From: Bacteroidota bacterium
GTDB taxonomy: Bacteria > Bacteroidota > Ignavibacteria > UBA10030 > UBA6906
Length of the DNA stretch: 64,000 nucleotides
Direction: 5' to 3'
NCBI GenBank assembly: GCA_019637975.1
Contig: JAHBUR010000022.1
Coordinates: 1 to 64,000 of the forward strand
Of the stretch, positions 26,729-37,000 are shown one piece after another. Each line of letters opens with the position of its first letter. Position 1 is the first letter of the stretch. Under the pieces are notes generated by a model. The model was not told where the DNA came from. It saw only the letters and a program-made list of their open reading frames with translations, and made no database searches. The position numbers were made by a program, and so were the translations under genes.

Positions 26729-29016
26729 CAAGCGTAACGTACTCGGCCGATGGTTCGCTGGTATTGAACACGCCGACAGCGCTACCCGGCGTTCTCGACC
26801 TTCTTATTGTCGGAGGAGGCCCGGCAGGAACTGCCGCAGCTTTCCGGGCGAAAGAACTCGGCCTCAATGCGTTGGTGATTGATTATGACGATCTCATGAA
26901 GCGCATTCGTGATTATCCGAAGGACAAGTTGATTCTTCCCGATTTCGGCGGCGGAGACCGGATGCGTTTTCCGAAGGGCGGCAACCTCATCTCAGCGCTG
27001 CACTTCTCCGCCATTGACAAAGATGAGATGGTGGATGAATGGAAGCGCCTGTATGTTGCAAACAGCATTCCCGCTCAAATTGGAATCGAATTGCTCGGAC
27101 TCCAACGTCGCGGTGATGGCGTGTGGCAAGTGAAAACGTGGAATCACAACACGAAATCGGAACAGACGATTCCGGCCAGACATATTGCCGTCGGAATCGG
27201 GCGCGGCGTGCCGCGACGATTTGACATTCCGGGCAATACAGACGGGATCGCCTACCGGCTTGCCGACGCGCATGCCAATGTGAATGGCCCGGCGCTCGTA
27301 ATCGGCGGAGGAACTTCGGCTGCCGAGGCTGTTATTGCCATCTCCAATGCAAAAGTAAAAGCAAACGAATCATCGGCGGTGTACTGGTCGTATCGCGGCG
27401 ACAAACTTCCCAAGGTTTCCAAGGCTCTCGCCGATGTGTTCTTTGAAGCGTACATCGGCAACGGTAATATCCGCTACTTTCCCAACAGTGAGCCGGTGGC
27501 AATTGTAACTGCGGATGACAAACGGGAATATCTGTCGCTCAGAACCGATCGCAAGTCGATTCCCGGCCGCCCGAATGAAACGTCGCATCTGGAGTTTTCC
27601 AAAGAACTTTGCATAGCCTGCATCGGCGAGGACATTCCCGAGGCGTTTCTCAATTCTCTCGGTATCAGGATGGTGACCGGCGGCCCCGCAAACAAGAAGC
27701 GAATGTGTGTCACGTCTCTTCTTGAAACTCAACAACCGAACGTGTATCTCATCGGCGACATACTCAGCCAGGTCTATCTCGAAACACAAGATTTCAATGC
27801 CGATCCGTCAACATTCCGGGAAGTAAAACACAGGGGCAATATCAAGGCGGGAATGATTGACGGGGTTATTGTCGCGGAAATCGTTGCCCAGCGGGTCGCA
27901 GGAAAGAAAGAGATCGAAGTGAACGTCCAGCTTGCGGATGAAGCGCCAACGTCGGATCAACCGCCGGTTCCCCTATCTCCCCTCATGACCGTGTTCTCTA
28001 AAATCACGGAGCCGCCGCAGGAAAAGACGCCGGACAAAGGGGCGTACCTTGTCCGCCTGACGGCCGGCGGAGTAGAGGAAGATGAGTTTGCAGTAAATAT
28101 GAATGGCGTTACAACGATCGGACGAAAATTCTGCGATATTGTATTTCCGGAGGACGCAAATCTCTCGGAACGTCACGCCTCAATTTCACATAGCGGAGAC
28201 GGGTTCTCGCTGCGTGACGACGGAAGCCAGACAGGTGTATTTTTGCGAACAACCGAAGCGAAGCCGGTGGAAGTGACCGACGGGGACCTGGTGAGATTGG
28301 GCAGACAGTTTCTTATCTTCAGGCAGGAAAACGGACAGCCGGCATTTTTCCATTACGATCAATCCGGAAAACAGGTCGGTAAATATTTTCCGGCACAAGA
28401 AAAAGCCATTGTACTTGGTCGCGAAGCTCCAGATATTACGCTTGATGCCAAGGATATGACCCTTTCCCGGCGGCACCTTTCCATCGCTACCAAAGACCGG
28501 AAGGTGTTTATCAAAGATCTCAAGAGTGTTAACGGCACGTACCTCAAGGTTCGTAATGCCGTCCGGATCGAACCCGGGGAAATGTTCCGCGTCGGGAGTC
28601 AGGCGTTCAGACTAGACTTGCAGGAAGAGATCGTCGTTGATCGGGTTCGGGTGACAACGAAGGCGCCTTCTGTAGCGAAGCCTGTCGCAAAACCTGTTGA
28701 ACCGGTTTCTGCCCCGGCCGCATCCGGGATGGTGGTTATCTTCAAGGGTCTCGACAAAACAGTCCCGTTCGACCCCGGGCAAACCATTTGTACTGTTGCC
28801 GAGAATAGTGGAATCAAGATTGTTGCAGAATGCCATGCAGGAATTTGCGGCAGCGATCCTGTCAGGATTATTTCGGGCGGAGAACATCTGAATCCGGTTG
28901 GTGAGGATGAACGTGGAACGCTCGAAGACATTTGCGGTCTAAAACCGGGCGAGTGCAGGCTTGCATGCATGGCGAAGCCTTCAGGCGCCGTTGAACTGGA
29001 GATACTTGCTTCGTGA
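26725..29016 (+). CDS. FAD/NAD(P) oxidoreductase fused to two FHA domains and a ferredoxin-like domain
   Basis: A 763-residue multidomain protein. Residues 20-400 form a two-dinucleotide-binding flavoprotein of the YpdA/thioredoxin-reductase type, with FAD site IVGGGPAGTAAAF (28-40), NAD(P) site VIGGGTSAAEAV (about 192-203) and VYLIGDILSQVYLE. The redox CxxC of TrxB is absent. FHA A lies at about 458-515 (GRK, SERH, but no Asn-Gly) and FHA B at about 560-615 (GRE, SRRH, VNGT). The C-terminus (668-763) looks like a plant-type [2Fe-2S] ferredoxin with Cys703, Cys708 and Cys748, but the third expected Cys is Asp711. Extra Cys are at 737 and 744. It is probably the cytosolic electron entry point, recruited or gated by phosphothreonine (inference). 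Confidence 0.8.
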   Translation: MTSVTYSADGSLVLNTPTALPGVLDLLIVGGGPAGTAAAFRAKELGLNALVIDYDDLMKRIRDYPKDKLILPDFGGGDRMRFPKGGNLISALHFSAIDKDEMVDEWKRLYVANSIPAQIGIELLGLQRRGDGVWQVKTWNHNTKSEQTIPARHIAVGIGRGVPRRFDIPGNTDGIAYRLADAHANVNGPALVIGGGTSAAEAVIAISNAKVKANESSAVYWSYRGDKLPKVSKALADVFFEAYIGNGNIRYFPNSEPVAIVTADDKREYLSLRTDRKSIPGRPNETSHLEFSKELCIACIGEDIPEAFLNSLGIRMVTGGPANKKRMCVTSLLETQQPNVYLIGDILSQVYLETQDFNADPSTFREVKHRGNIKAGMIDGVIVAEIVAQRVAGKKEIEVNVQLADEAPTSDQPPVPLSPLMTVFSKITEPPQEKTPDKGAYLVRLTAGGVEEDEFAVNMNGVTTIGRKFCDIVFPEDANLSERHASISHSGDGFSLRDDGSQTGVFLRTTEAKPVEVTDGDLVRLGRQFLIFRQENGQPAFFHYDQSGKQVGKYFPAQEKAIVLGREAPDITLDAKDMTLSRRHLSIATKDRKVFIKDLKSVNGTYLKVRNAVRIEPGEMFRVGSQAFRLDLQEEIVVDRVRVTTKAPSVAKPVAKPVEPVSAPAASGMVVIFKGLDKTVPFDPGQTICTVAENSGIKIVAECHAGICGSDPVRIISGGEHLNPVGEDERGTLEDICGLKPGECRLACMAKPSGAVELEILAS

Positions 29017-29795
29017 AGTCTATTCTCTTTGCAGGGAAAAGTGATGTAGGAATGGTTCGATCCGAGAACCAGGATGCCTTTGCCAAATTCCCTGAGGATG
29101 ATCTCGATCTTTCCGGCCCCAGGGGACAACTCTTCATAGTTGCCGACGGCATGGGAGGTCATGCGGGAGGACGAGAGGCAAGCAGGCTTGCCGTTGAAAC
29201 AATCGGCGAATCGTACTTTGCGTCGAACGGCTCTGTAGTAGCCGGATTGAAGAAAGCCTTTACCGACGCGAACCGCGCCATCTACGAATACAGTCTTCAT
29301 CATCCGCAATTTCACGGGATGGGAACCACATGCATAGCGCTGGTCATTCAGAAGGGAGCCGCGTATGCGGCTCACGTCGGCGACAGCAGGTTGTATCGAA
29401 TTGCATCCAAACGCATCGACCAACTTACCAATGATCATTCCAAAGTTGCGGAAATGGTGAGACGCGGGCTTATCACGGCAGAAGAAAGCAAGGCTCATCC
29501 TGAACGTTCGATGTTGTACCGTGCTATGGGCGTTCGAGCGGATTTTGACTACGATCTTCTCAATGGTATTGAGTTGGGTGGTGACGAGTATTTCCTGATG
29601 TGTACCGACGGGCTGACATCGTATGTTGAGGATGAAGAATTGAGGGACATTGTACTTTCCAATTCGCTGCAGAAATCATGCGACAAGCTTGTTGATCTTG
29701 CAAAACAACGCGGCGGACATGACAACATTACGGTTCAGATCATTCAGGTCAAGGGTTCGGAGAGTTTCTTGAAATCAGTTTTCAGATCGAGATAA
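29013..29795 (+). CDS. PP2C-family Ser/Thr protein phosphatase
   Basis: A 260-residue cytosolic phosphatase starting at GTG 29013, overlapping the preceding stop (GTGA). Metal-binding motifs of the PPM family are all visible: SDVGMVRSENQDAF (Asp21), VADGMGGHAGG (Asp45-Gly46), AAHVGDSRLYRI, MCTDGLTSYV and GGHDNITV. Length is normal for a stand-alone bacterial PP2C (PrpC/PstP type). It would remove phosphate from Thr residues placed by the kinase encoded 3 bases downstream, and so reset FHA binding in the two FHA proteins upstream. Targets are inferred from position. Confidence 0.93.
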   Translation: MKSILFAGKSDVGMVRSENQDAFAKFPEDDLDLSGPRGQLFIVADGMGGHAGGREASRLAVETIGESYFASNGSVVAGLKKAFTDANRAIYEYSLHHPQFHGMGTTCIALVIQKGAAYAAHVGDSRLYRIASKRIDQLTNDHSKVAEMVRRGLITAEESKAHPERSMLYRAMGVRADFDYDLLNGIELGGDEYFLMCTDGLTSYVEDEELRDIVLSNSLQKSCDKLVDLAKQRGGHDNITVQIIQVKGSESFLKSVFRSR

Positions 29796-29798
29796 GCG

Positions 29799-31592
29799 AT
29801 GCAGCAATCCATCATCGGCAAAGTGATCGACAATTACGAGATCACCGGCATCCTCGGCAAGGGCGGAATGGGTGTTGTGTACAAAGCGAAGGATATGACG
29901 CTTGACCGGGATGTCGCCCTCAAAATGATGGATGCGAACTTTGCTCGGGACGAGGATTTTCTCAAGCGCTTCAAATCCGAAGCCAAGGCTCTTGCAAAAT
30001 TGCAGAACTCGAACATCGTGAGCGTGTTTGCGTTGCGTGAAACGGAGATCGGCTTCGCGCTGGTGATGGAATTTGTGGAAGGAAACACTCTTGCCGACCG
30101 CATCCGCATGAACGGCGCGCTGCCGCTGAACAAGACTCTGCCCATTTTCAAGCAACTTCTTACTGCGCTCGATCACGCTCATCGTCTGGGAATCATCCAC
30201 CGCGATATCAAGCCGGGCAACGTCATGCTGACGCCGCAGGATGTGGTCAAGGTGACGGATTTCGGCCTTGCAAAAATCCAGCAGGTTTCCAGCGCAACCG
30301 TGACGATGGGAACAGGTGGTACACTGTACTACATGTCTCCCGAGCAGATACGCGGGCTCGCCAATGTAGATGCACGCGGCGACGTGTACTCGCTCGGCAT
30401 GACGCTGTACGAGACGGTGACGGGGCGTGTTCCGTTCGGGAACAACGCAACAGATTTTGATATTCGCCAGATGATTGTTGAGGGGAAAATTCCGCCCGCG
30501 GACAAATTCAATCCTTCTCTCCCGAAGGAAATCGTAAAAGCGATCTCCAAATCCCTCGAAAAAGATCCTGCAAAGCGATTCCAGTCTGCCGCCGAAATGT
30601 GGGACATGTTGTCACGTGTGGATGTTGGAAAAGCGCCGGCCGCGGAGGAATCGACGGGGCAGCCAATTCTTCCCGCCCCGAACCTTAAGAAACAGACGTC
30701 CACACGGCGTCCGCTGTACTTGACACTCGGTGCGGGAGCAACGCTCATTGCGGTGTTGTTCGCTCTTCGACCAGTACTTTTTCCGCCGGATGCAACGCTC
30801 TCTGTTCAATCCGATCCCGCCGGCTCAAAGGTGATGCTCAATGGAAAACTTGTGGGTACGACGCCGCTCAAAAGTCTTTCTGTTGATCCCGGAAAGATTT
30901 CCGTACGGGTTGACCGTGAAGGGTACTATGTAAAGGATACATCCTTTATGCTGTCCGAAGGCCAGGTGTTCGGGCTTTCTCTTGCCCTGAACAAGCTTCC
31001 CGAACAGATCGTTACGGAAGAAAAACCCGGGCTCACCGGCGAGGATCGTGCCTCAACGAAGGATGGAGCCCTGGAGAGTGAGACTGCCAGCATAAAGCCT
31101 GCGCGCGAGGAAACGCAAACGTCACGACCGGTTGATTCCAAGCCCGTTGGTTTCGGTACCTTACAACTGGCGATGGTTCCTGACGGATCGGTTTCGATTG
31201 ACGGATCGAGGTCAAGCATCGGAAAAAGCGGAATGTCCTTTCAGGCTGCGGCCGGCGATCGTGTTGTGGTGTTTGAACATCCGCAATACGGAACCAAACG
31301 CACAACCATCAAAGTGAAACCGGGCGAAACGGAAGCTCTTACATGTTATTTTGAAACATACTTCAGCATTGTCGTACAGGGTGATGCATCAGGGGGGATG
31401 ATTTCGGTGAACGGTAAGACCACGGATATCTTCGCGCCTGTTGCACGATTTCCACTCGGGCCGGGAAGACATCGCGTTACTGTAACCAGGTTCGGATATG
31501 AGACGCAGGGAGGGGAAAGGGAAGTTCTCGTGTCTCCCTCCTTCGAAGAAAAGACGGTTCCGTTGACGTTTACATTGAAGAAAGAAGGGTAG
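29799..31592 (+). CDS. PknB-type Ser/Thr kinase with C-terminal PEGA domains
   Basis: A 597-residue membrane kinase. The catalytic domain (about 11-275) has [11 protein letters not shown] (20-30), Lys42 (VALKMM), catalytic HRDIKPGNV (about 134-142), DFG at about 154 and MSPEQ for the activation loop, with several Thr in [10 protein letters not shown] as autophosphorylation candidates. One membrane helix follows at about 303-322 ([18 protein letters not shown]). Outside the membrane, PEGA repeats are recognisable ([20 protein letters not shown]; a second with SIDGS and a third with [11 protein letters not shown]). The extracytoplasmic PEGA part may sense or bind an envelope ligand. It lies 3 bases after the PP2C gene, in the redox operon. 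Confidence 0.93.
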   Translation: MQQSIIGKVIDNYEITGILGKGGMGVVYKAKDMTLDRDVALKMMDANFARDEDFLKRFKSEAKALAKLQNSNIVSVFALRETEIGFALVMEFVEGNTLADRIRMNGALPLNKTLPIFKQLLTALDHAHRLGIIHRDIKPGNVMLTPQDVVKVTDFGLAKIQQVSSATVTMGTGGTLYYMSPEQIRGLANVDARGDVYSLGMTLYETVTGRVPFGNNATDFDIRQMIVEGKIPPADKFNPSLPKEIVKAISKSLEKDPAKRFQSAAEMWDMLSRVDVGKAPAAEESTGQPILPAPNLKKQTSTRRPLYLTLGAGATLIAVLFALRPVLFPPDATLSVQSDPAGSKVMLNGKLVGTTPLKSLSVDPGKISVRVDREGYYVKDTSFMLSEGQVFGLSLALNKLPEQIVTEEKPGLTGEDRASTKDGALESETASIKPAREETQTSRPVDSKPVGFGTLQLAMVPDGSVSIDGSRSSIGKSGMSFQAAAGDRVVVFEHPQYGTKRTTIKVKPGETEALTCYFETYFSIVVQGDASGGMISVNGKTTDIFAPVARFPLGPGRHRVTVTRFGYETQGGEREVLVSPSFEEKTVPLTFTLKKEG

Positions 31593-31648
31593 AAATGCCG
31601 TTCAAATTGCGAAGTGGAAAGTCTATTTTCAAACCAAGGGAGGAAGCT

Positions 31649-32674
31649 ATGATTCGTTTTTTGCGGTGTATTCGTGTCGTGTTCATTTGCGTCCTGTCGT
31701 TTGGCGCGAGCATTGTAGCTCAAGCGCAAGGCGATGGCGTCAAACGATGGGAGGAGGCAATGAAGTGGTACAGCTCCGCCAATTTCGACAAGGCGATTGA
31801 AATTCTCGCGCCAATGGCGGATGATGTTTCGGTGGACAAGAAGATCAGGAAGAATGTCCTTCTTGCATTAGGCCGCTCGTACGTCGCGAAGGGAGATAAG
31901 AAGCAGGCGACAGATGCGATGATCAAGTTGCTTGAACTTGAACCCCCGATAATCGAGCCTGATCCCGATACAGAAGCTCCCCCGCTTCTCAAAGTGTATT
32001 ATGAAGCACGGAAAACCAAGTCCGGAACGTTGCAAGTTGAGCAACGGCCCGATCCGGGCATCAAGACCATCGCAATTCTTGATTTCAAGAACCGCTCAGT
32101 TGACGACAAGGACAAGTACGATCCGCTGGAGAAGGGTTTCGCGGAATTGATGATCGATCAACTCAATGGTTCGGTTGATCTGAAGGTGATCGAACGTGAG
32201 CGCATCCAATGGATTCTGGAAGAAATAGGGTTGGAAAACGATCCAACCAAGTTCGACCAGTCGTCGGCCGTGCGTGTCGGGAAGCAGCTTGGGGTGCATA
32301 CGATTCTGCTGGGAAGCTTCATCAAAGTGAAGAACAATATGAAACTTCTTGCCCGATTGGTGAAGGTCGAAACAAGTGAAATACTTGCGACCGAACAGGC
32401 TGACGGCAAGGCGGATGATTTCTTCGAGATTGCCGAGAATCTCAGTCTCAAAGTTGCCAAGAAAATCAACGCAACCCTGACCAAGGCTGAAATTCAGAAG
32501 GGGAACGAAACTAAATCCCTGGATGCAATGATGTCGTATTCCGAAGGCCTCGTAATGCTGGAAAAAGGCAACTACAAAGGCGCCTACGACAAATTCATGC
32601 AAGCGCTGGAAATGGATCCGAAGTACGACAAGGCAAAAATGAAGGCGGAAAGCCTCAAGCCTTTGCTCGGATGA
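31649..32674 (+). CDS. CsgG/FlgO-like protein with TPR segments
   Basis: A 341-residue periplasmic or outer-membrane protein. The ATG at 31649 follows AAGGGAGG by 6 bases and begins a clean signal peptide (to AQAQ), so it is preferred over 31595. Residues 25-95 and 285-335 are TPR-like helices (AMKWYSSANFDKAIEIL; GNYKGAYDKFMQALEMDPKY). In between (about 130-285) is a CsgG-like alpha/beta domain: TIAILDFKNRSVDD, LKVIERERIQWILEEIGLE and LGVHTILLGSFIKVKNN. CsgG relatives form outer-membrane pores or bind envelope ligands. The location behind the PEGA kinase suggests an envelope sensor or assembly factor; its job is unknown. Confidence 0.75.
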   Translation: MIRFLRCIRVVFICVLSFGASIVAQAQGDGVKRWEEAMKWYSSANFDKAIEILAPMADDVSVDKKIRKNVLLALGRSYVAKGDKKQATDAMIKLLELEPPIIEPDPDTEAPPLLKVYYEARKTKSGTLQVEQRPDPGIKTIAILDFKNRSVDDKDKYDPLEKGFAELMIDQLNGSVDLKVIERERIQWILEEIGLENDPTKFDQSSAVRVGKQLGVHTILLGSFIKVKNNMKLLARLVKVETSEILATEQADGKADDFFEIAENLSLKVAKKINATLTKAEIQKGNETKSLDAMMSYSEGLVMLEKGNYKGAYDKFMQALEMDPKYDKAKMKAESLKPLLG

Positions 32675-32757
32675 ACGTTAACATCTGTTCTTAAGGTATT
32701 GTAAGAAGTACCCGGGGGGTCGAATCCACCTAACTACAACGAAGCATTGAGGACTCA

Positions 32758-34062
32758 ATGCAGCAACTCCGTTCGTTCCTTATAGCCGGTTTTACTCTCA
32801 TCTTCATTTCTTCATGCGCCGCATTGAGGGAAGGAGGAAGAGAGCAGGACTATTCCTCCGACATGGCGAAGTTGCAGCGTCAGTTGATCGTCAATCCCAA
32901 CGATCCGGCTGCGTTGCGCGATCTTGGCGTTGTTTATTTTCAGACGAATCGCTATGAGCCTGCCAAATCATATCTCTCACGCTCCTACTATCAGGTAAAA
33001 GACGATCCTCGTACGATGTTTTATTACGGGATGACGCTTGAGTACTTGGAAGATCTTCAGGGGGCGCTTTCCGTGTACATCAGCTATTCGGAGGTACCCG
33101 CAATCTCGCAATACCGGAAACTCATCGAGGGACGTTACCGGTCGCTAACGCAGGAACTCATCCGCCGGCAGTTCAAACAGCTTGTTGCCGATGAACAGAG
33201 ACTCGGGACGGAGAAAATTGCTCCGAGGGCTGTCGCCGTTTTCCCTCTCACATACCAAGGTACGGACCCAAGATATGAAGCGCTGGGAAAAGGACTCAGC
33301 GAAATGATTCTCATCGACCTCGGTCAAGTGAAAAGCCTTCAAATGGTCGAGCGCATCCGGATTGAGGCGTTGCTGGAAGAACTCCAATTTGCGCAATCGG
33401 CATCTGTCGATCGTTCGTCCGCTCCCCGCATGGGTAAGTTGTTGAGCGCCGGCCGGATTGTCTCCGGTTCATTTAATGTGAACAACTTCAACCTCCGGAT
33501 GGATGTTGCCGCGTGGGATATTGTGGCGCAAAAATTTCCCGGTTTCCAGTCAGGATCAGATGAGTTGGACAAGTTGTTCAGAATACAGAAAGAACTTGTT
33601 TTCGGCATTATCCGTGAACTCGGCATCACGCTGACTGTCGAGGAGAGGGAGAAAATCCAACTCGTCCCGACAAGAAACACATTCGCGTTTCTCACATACT
33701 GTCTTGCTTTGAAGAGTGAAGACGCCCGTGATTTCCGGGCTGCGAAGGTATTGTACAACGAAGCGGCAGCGCTCGATCCCGGCTTCAATCTTGCAAAGTC
33801 GAAAGCAGAGGCGATGGAGGCGCTGAGCATTGCCGGCGGCCCGAAGGAAGATGCTCTTCTTGCAGCCGAGGAACTTGAACTTGGCCCGAAGAAAGCGAAA
33901 AAGAAAACGAATCTCGTTCTTGATCGACTGAGACATTTGGGGCAGGGAATCGGGGGTACGTTCAATTCAGGCGAAGACAATCGCAAATCGGTTGAAGAAG
34001 CCGGCAGAAACGGCGCGGGTGTCGGGCGTCTTCCTGAACCTCCTCCTCCTCCCGGAAGGTGA
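32758..34062 (+). CDS. Lipoprotein with TPR and CsgG-like domain
   Basis: A 434-residue lipoprotein; the lipobox is IFISSC (Cys20). TPR-like helices occupy about 35-130 (NPNDPAALRDLGVVYFQTNR), and the CsgG-like core about 155-300 has AVAVFPLTYQGTD, LQMVERIRIEALLEELQF and LSAGRIVSGSFNVNN, the same motifs in the same order as the preceding protein. A further TPR-like helix pair follows (FRAAKVLYNEAAALDPGFN). The C-terminus is basic and ends in a Pro-rich tail (LPEPPPPPGR). The two adjacent genes look like diverged paralogs and may form a complex. There is an 83-base gap to the preceding gene. Confidence 0.72.
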   Translation: MQQLRSFLIAGFTLIFISSCAALREGGREQDYSSDMAKLQRQLIVNPNDPAALRDLGVVYFQTNRYEPAKSYLSRSYYQVKDDPRTMFYYGMTLEYLEDLQGALSVYISYSEVPAISQYRKLIEGRYRSLTQELIRRQFKQLVADEQRLGTEKIAPRAVAVFPLTYQGTDPRYEALGKGLSEMILIDLGQVKSLQMVERIRIEALLEELQFAQSASVDRSSAPRMGKLLSAGRIVSGSFNVNNFNLRMDVAAWDIVAQKFPGFQSGSDELDKLFRIQKELVFGIIRELGITLTVEEREKIQLVPTRNTFAFLTYCLALKSEDARDFRAAKVLYNEAAALDPGFNLAKSKAEAMEALSIAGGPKEDALLAAEELELGPKKAKKKTNLVLDRLRHLGQGIGGTFNSGEDNRKSVEEAGRNGAGVGRLPEPPPPPGR

Positions 34063-34067
34063 CGGCC

Positions 34068-37000
34068 ATGAAACGTACGTTCAAGTTTTTCATCTCTCTC
34101 GTCATTCTTGTTGCTTGTTCTGAAGGAACGAATGCTCAAACGGTGAAGCAAAGACTCTGGGTCACCGATGGCGAGGTTCGTGCTATTGTCAAGAGCGGCA
34201 GAATATCCTATGTCGGCGGCTCGTTCGGCTATGTCGGACCGGTTACAGGCGGGGCTGTTGTGCTGAGCTCGGCATCGGGGCTCATTCTTCCTTCCTCGCC
34301 AAAAGTCAATGGCGACGTGCTGACAGTCGCCGCCGACGGCAACAACGGATGGTACATCGGCGGCAGCTTCACGGAGGTTAACGGCGTTGCCCGTTCGCGT
34401 GCAGCGAAAATTCTCCCGAACGGCTCTCTTGACAATACGTGGAATCCGCAGTTCGACGGCCCCGTTCATGCAATCGTTGTCGGAACGGCGGGGGTGTATG
34501 TTGGTGGGAGTTTCTCGCGAGTCGGTGCTGCGGTTCGTAATAACGCTGCTCTTCTCAATCCGACAAATGCGGCTGTACTTTCTTGGAATCCGAATCCCAA
34601 CAATACCGTCAGGACGATACAAGTTGTGCCGCCGTATGTGTATGTCGGCGGCGAGTTTACAGCCGTCGGCGTTGTGCCGATCGCCCGCGACTATGTTGCG
34701 AGAATAGATATATCGTCGGGAGGAGTTGACTCTGTTTGGAGTCCGTCGCCCAACGGATTTGTCCTTTCGATCCTCACCGCGGTAGGTCAGAACAATGTGT
34801 GGTTGGGAGGAGAGTTCTCACTGATCGACACTTCGTCTCGACCGCATCTTGCTTCTGTCACGAGCGGGGGAACGGGGTTCGTTACAGACTGGAATCCGCG
34901 CCCGAACGGCCCGGTGCATGTGTTGAGATTGGCAGGCTCGCGGCTGCATGTGGGGGGAAGGTTTACCGCAATCCTGGATTCCGTTCGCGGCAATGCCGCC
35001 GCCGTTGATCCGTTTGTCAGCCGGCTTCTGTCTTGGAATCCGAATCTGAACGGTCCGGTAAATACAATGGAATTTTCCGGAGGGATATTCTACGTCGGCG
35101 GGCTGTTCTCGTCCGTCGGAGTTGCGCAACGCAGAAACATTGCAGCTGTTGATTCTGTTCTTGGCAACGTGTCGGGCTGGAACCCGGTTGCCGGCTCTGA
35201 AGTGAAGGTAATCGGCGTTCAGTCAAATGTGTTCTTGGGTGGATTGTTCAGAAGCGTGAACGGCGCTGTTCGCAGAAATGTCGCAGCGCTTGATGACACT
35301 GCCGGAGCCACTGCTTTCAATCCGAATGTAAATGGCGGCGTCAATGCAATGAGACTTTCAGGGAATACACTCTATCTCGGAGGGGGATTCGACACGGTTT
35401 CGGGACAACGAATCACGAGACTCGCGGCCGTTAACGCGAACTCGGGTTTCCCGACAGCGTGGAGGCCGCAGGTTGGCCCCGATGGAGTCGTCAACGCAAT
35501 CGAACTTTCAGGGCCGACTGTTTACGCCGGCGGCACCTTTACGACAGTCGGAACGACACAAAGGAGATATCTTGTTGCCCTCGATTCGGCAACAGGCTCG
35601 CTAACGGCATGGAATCCGAATCCGGACGATCATGTGCTGGCCCTGAAGCTCTCTGGCGGAGTACTGTACGCCTCAGGACTTTTCACTCAAATCGGGACAG
35701 AGCCGCGAAACCGGGTTGCCGCAATCAATCTCGCAACGGGAGCGCCAACGGTGTGGGAGCCGAATACGGCGGGTGTCACTTCTATTTCCGCATTGGCGGT
35801 AACCGGACCCGCCGTGTATGTCGGTGGGGCATTCACAACAATCGGCGGTCAGCAGCGCAACGCGCTCGCCGCGCTCGACTTGACACGAGGGGATATAACG
35901 GAATTCAACGCCGGACTTGCATCGCAAAGCAGCGTGAACGTTATCGTTCCTGCCGGAAACTCTCTGTATGTCGGCGGCATTCTCAACTCCACTTCTGATC
36001 TGATTTCTGTGAACAGGGTTTCCGGCGCCATCAATCCTTGGAATCCGCAGGTTGTCGGCGGTGTGTCGGCAATTGCGATCTCGGTTAACGATACGAGTGT
36101 GTTAGCCGGTGGAAGGTTCACGCACGCTCTGAGTGATCTTCGCCCGTCGTTGGCGGCATTCACAGACCCGGCGGTGCTGCTGCCTGCGTTTGTGATGAAC
36201 AGGACTTCCATTCCCTTCGGCACAGTTCCTCTCGGCGGTGAGAAATCGGAGGCTGTGGTTATCACGAATACGGGTGGTGCATCATTGGTTCTTAGCGATA
36301 TAGCAACCAGCAATCCGGCCTTTGCTGTTCTCCTTCTTCCCTTTCCTCCAATCGAAATTCTGCCCGGTCAAAGCCGGGTGTACTCGATCTCGTTCTTGCC
36401 GTCTACCGGCGGGCCGCAGACCGGGGTTATCACGTTCACGCACACTGCTGCCGGGTCACCTGCTACTCTTCCCGTCAGTGGAACGGGGTTTGGGCCGTTC
36501 CTCGTTGCGTCGAAGCTTGATATGCCATTCGGGAGCATCCGGGTTGGCACAACAAGAGAGGATACGATCACTCTCGCGAATACAGGCAACGACACGCTTA
36601 AGATCAGTCTTGCCGCTGTAACCGACACGCAGTTCATCGTTTCACCTTCTCTTGCAAACATTCTTCCCTCGGCGAACAGAGTGTTTACTGTGACGTTCAG
36701 GCCGGGGTATCGCGAAGCGTTTGGCGGACTTCTACGATTTGAGCACAATGCGGCCGGCTCTCCAACTTCTATCGGGATTTCAGGTACAGGTGTCGCGTCC
36801 GAACTTGTACCTCTCCCGCGAATTGTGCAGTTCGATTCTGTTGCGGTGGGCAGCAGCCGCACGCGCTTACTCTCAATCGTGAACGGGGGCGATGCGAATC
36901 TCAATGTGTCGAACGTCAGAATCATCGGGCCGAACGCCAATGAGTTTGCTATAGTCGGAACAACAGGGCCGTTTCCTCCGGTGGGGTCCATCGGCGATAC

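Noticed and set aside
33339-34622. 427-codon minus-strand frame
   Set aside because: It is antisense to the CsgG-like lipoprotein and the giant secreted protein, both with signal peptides and clear motifs, and its composition is Ser/Arg-rich and low in structure.
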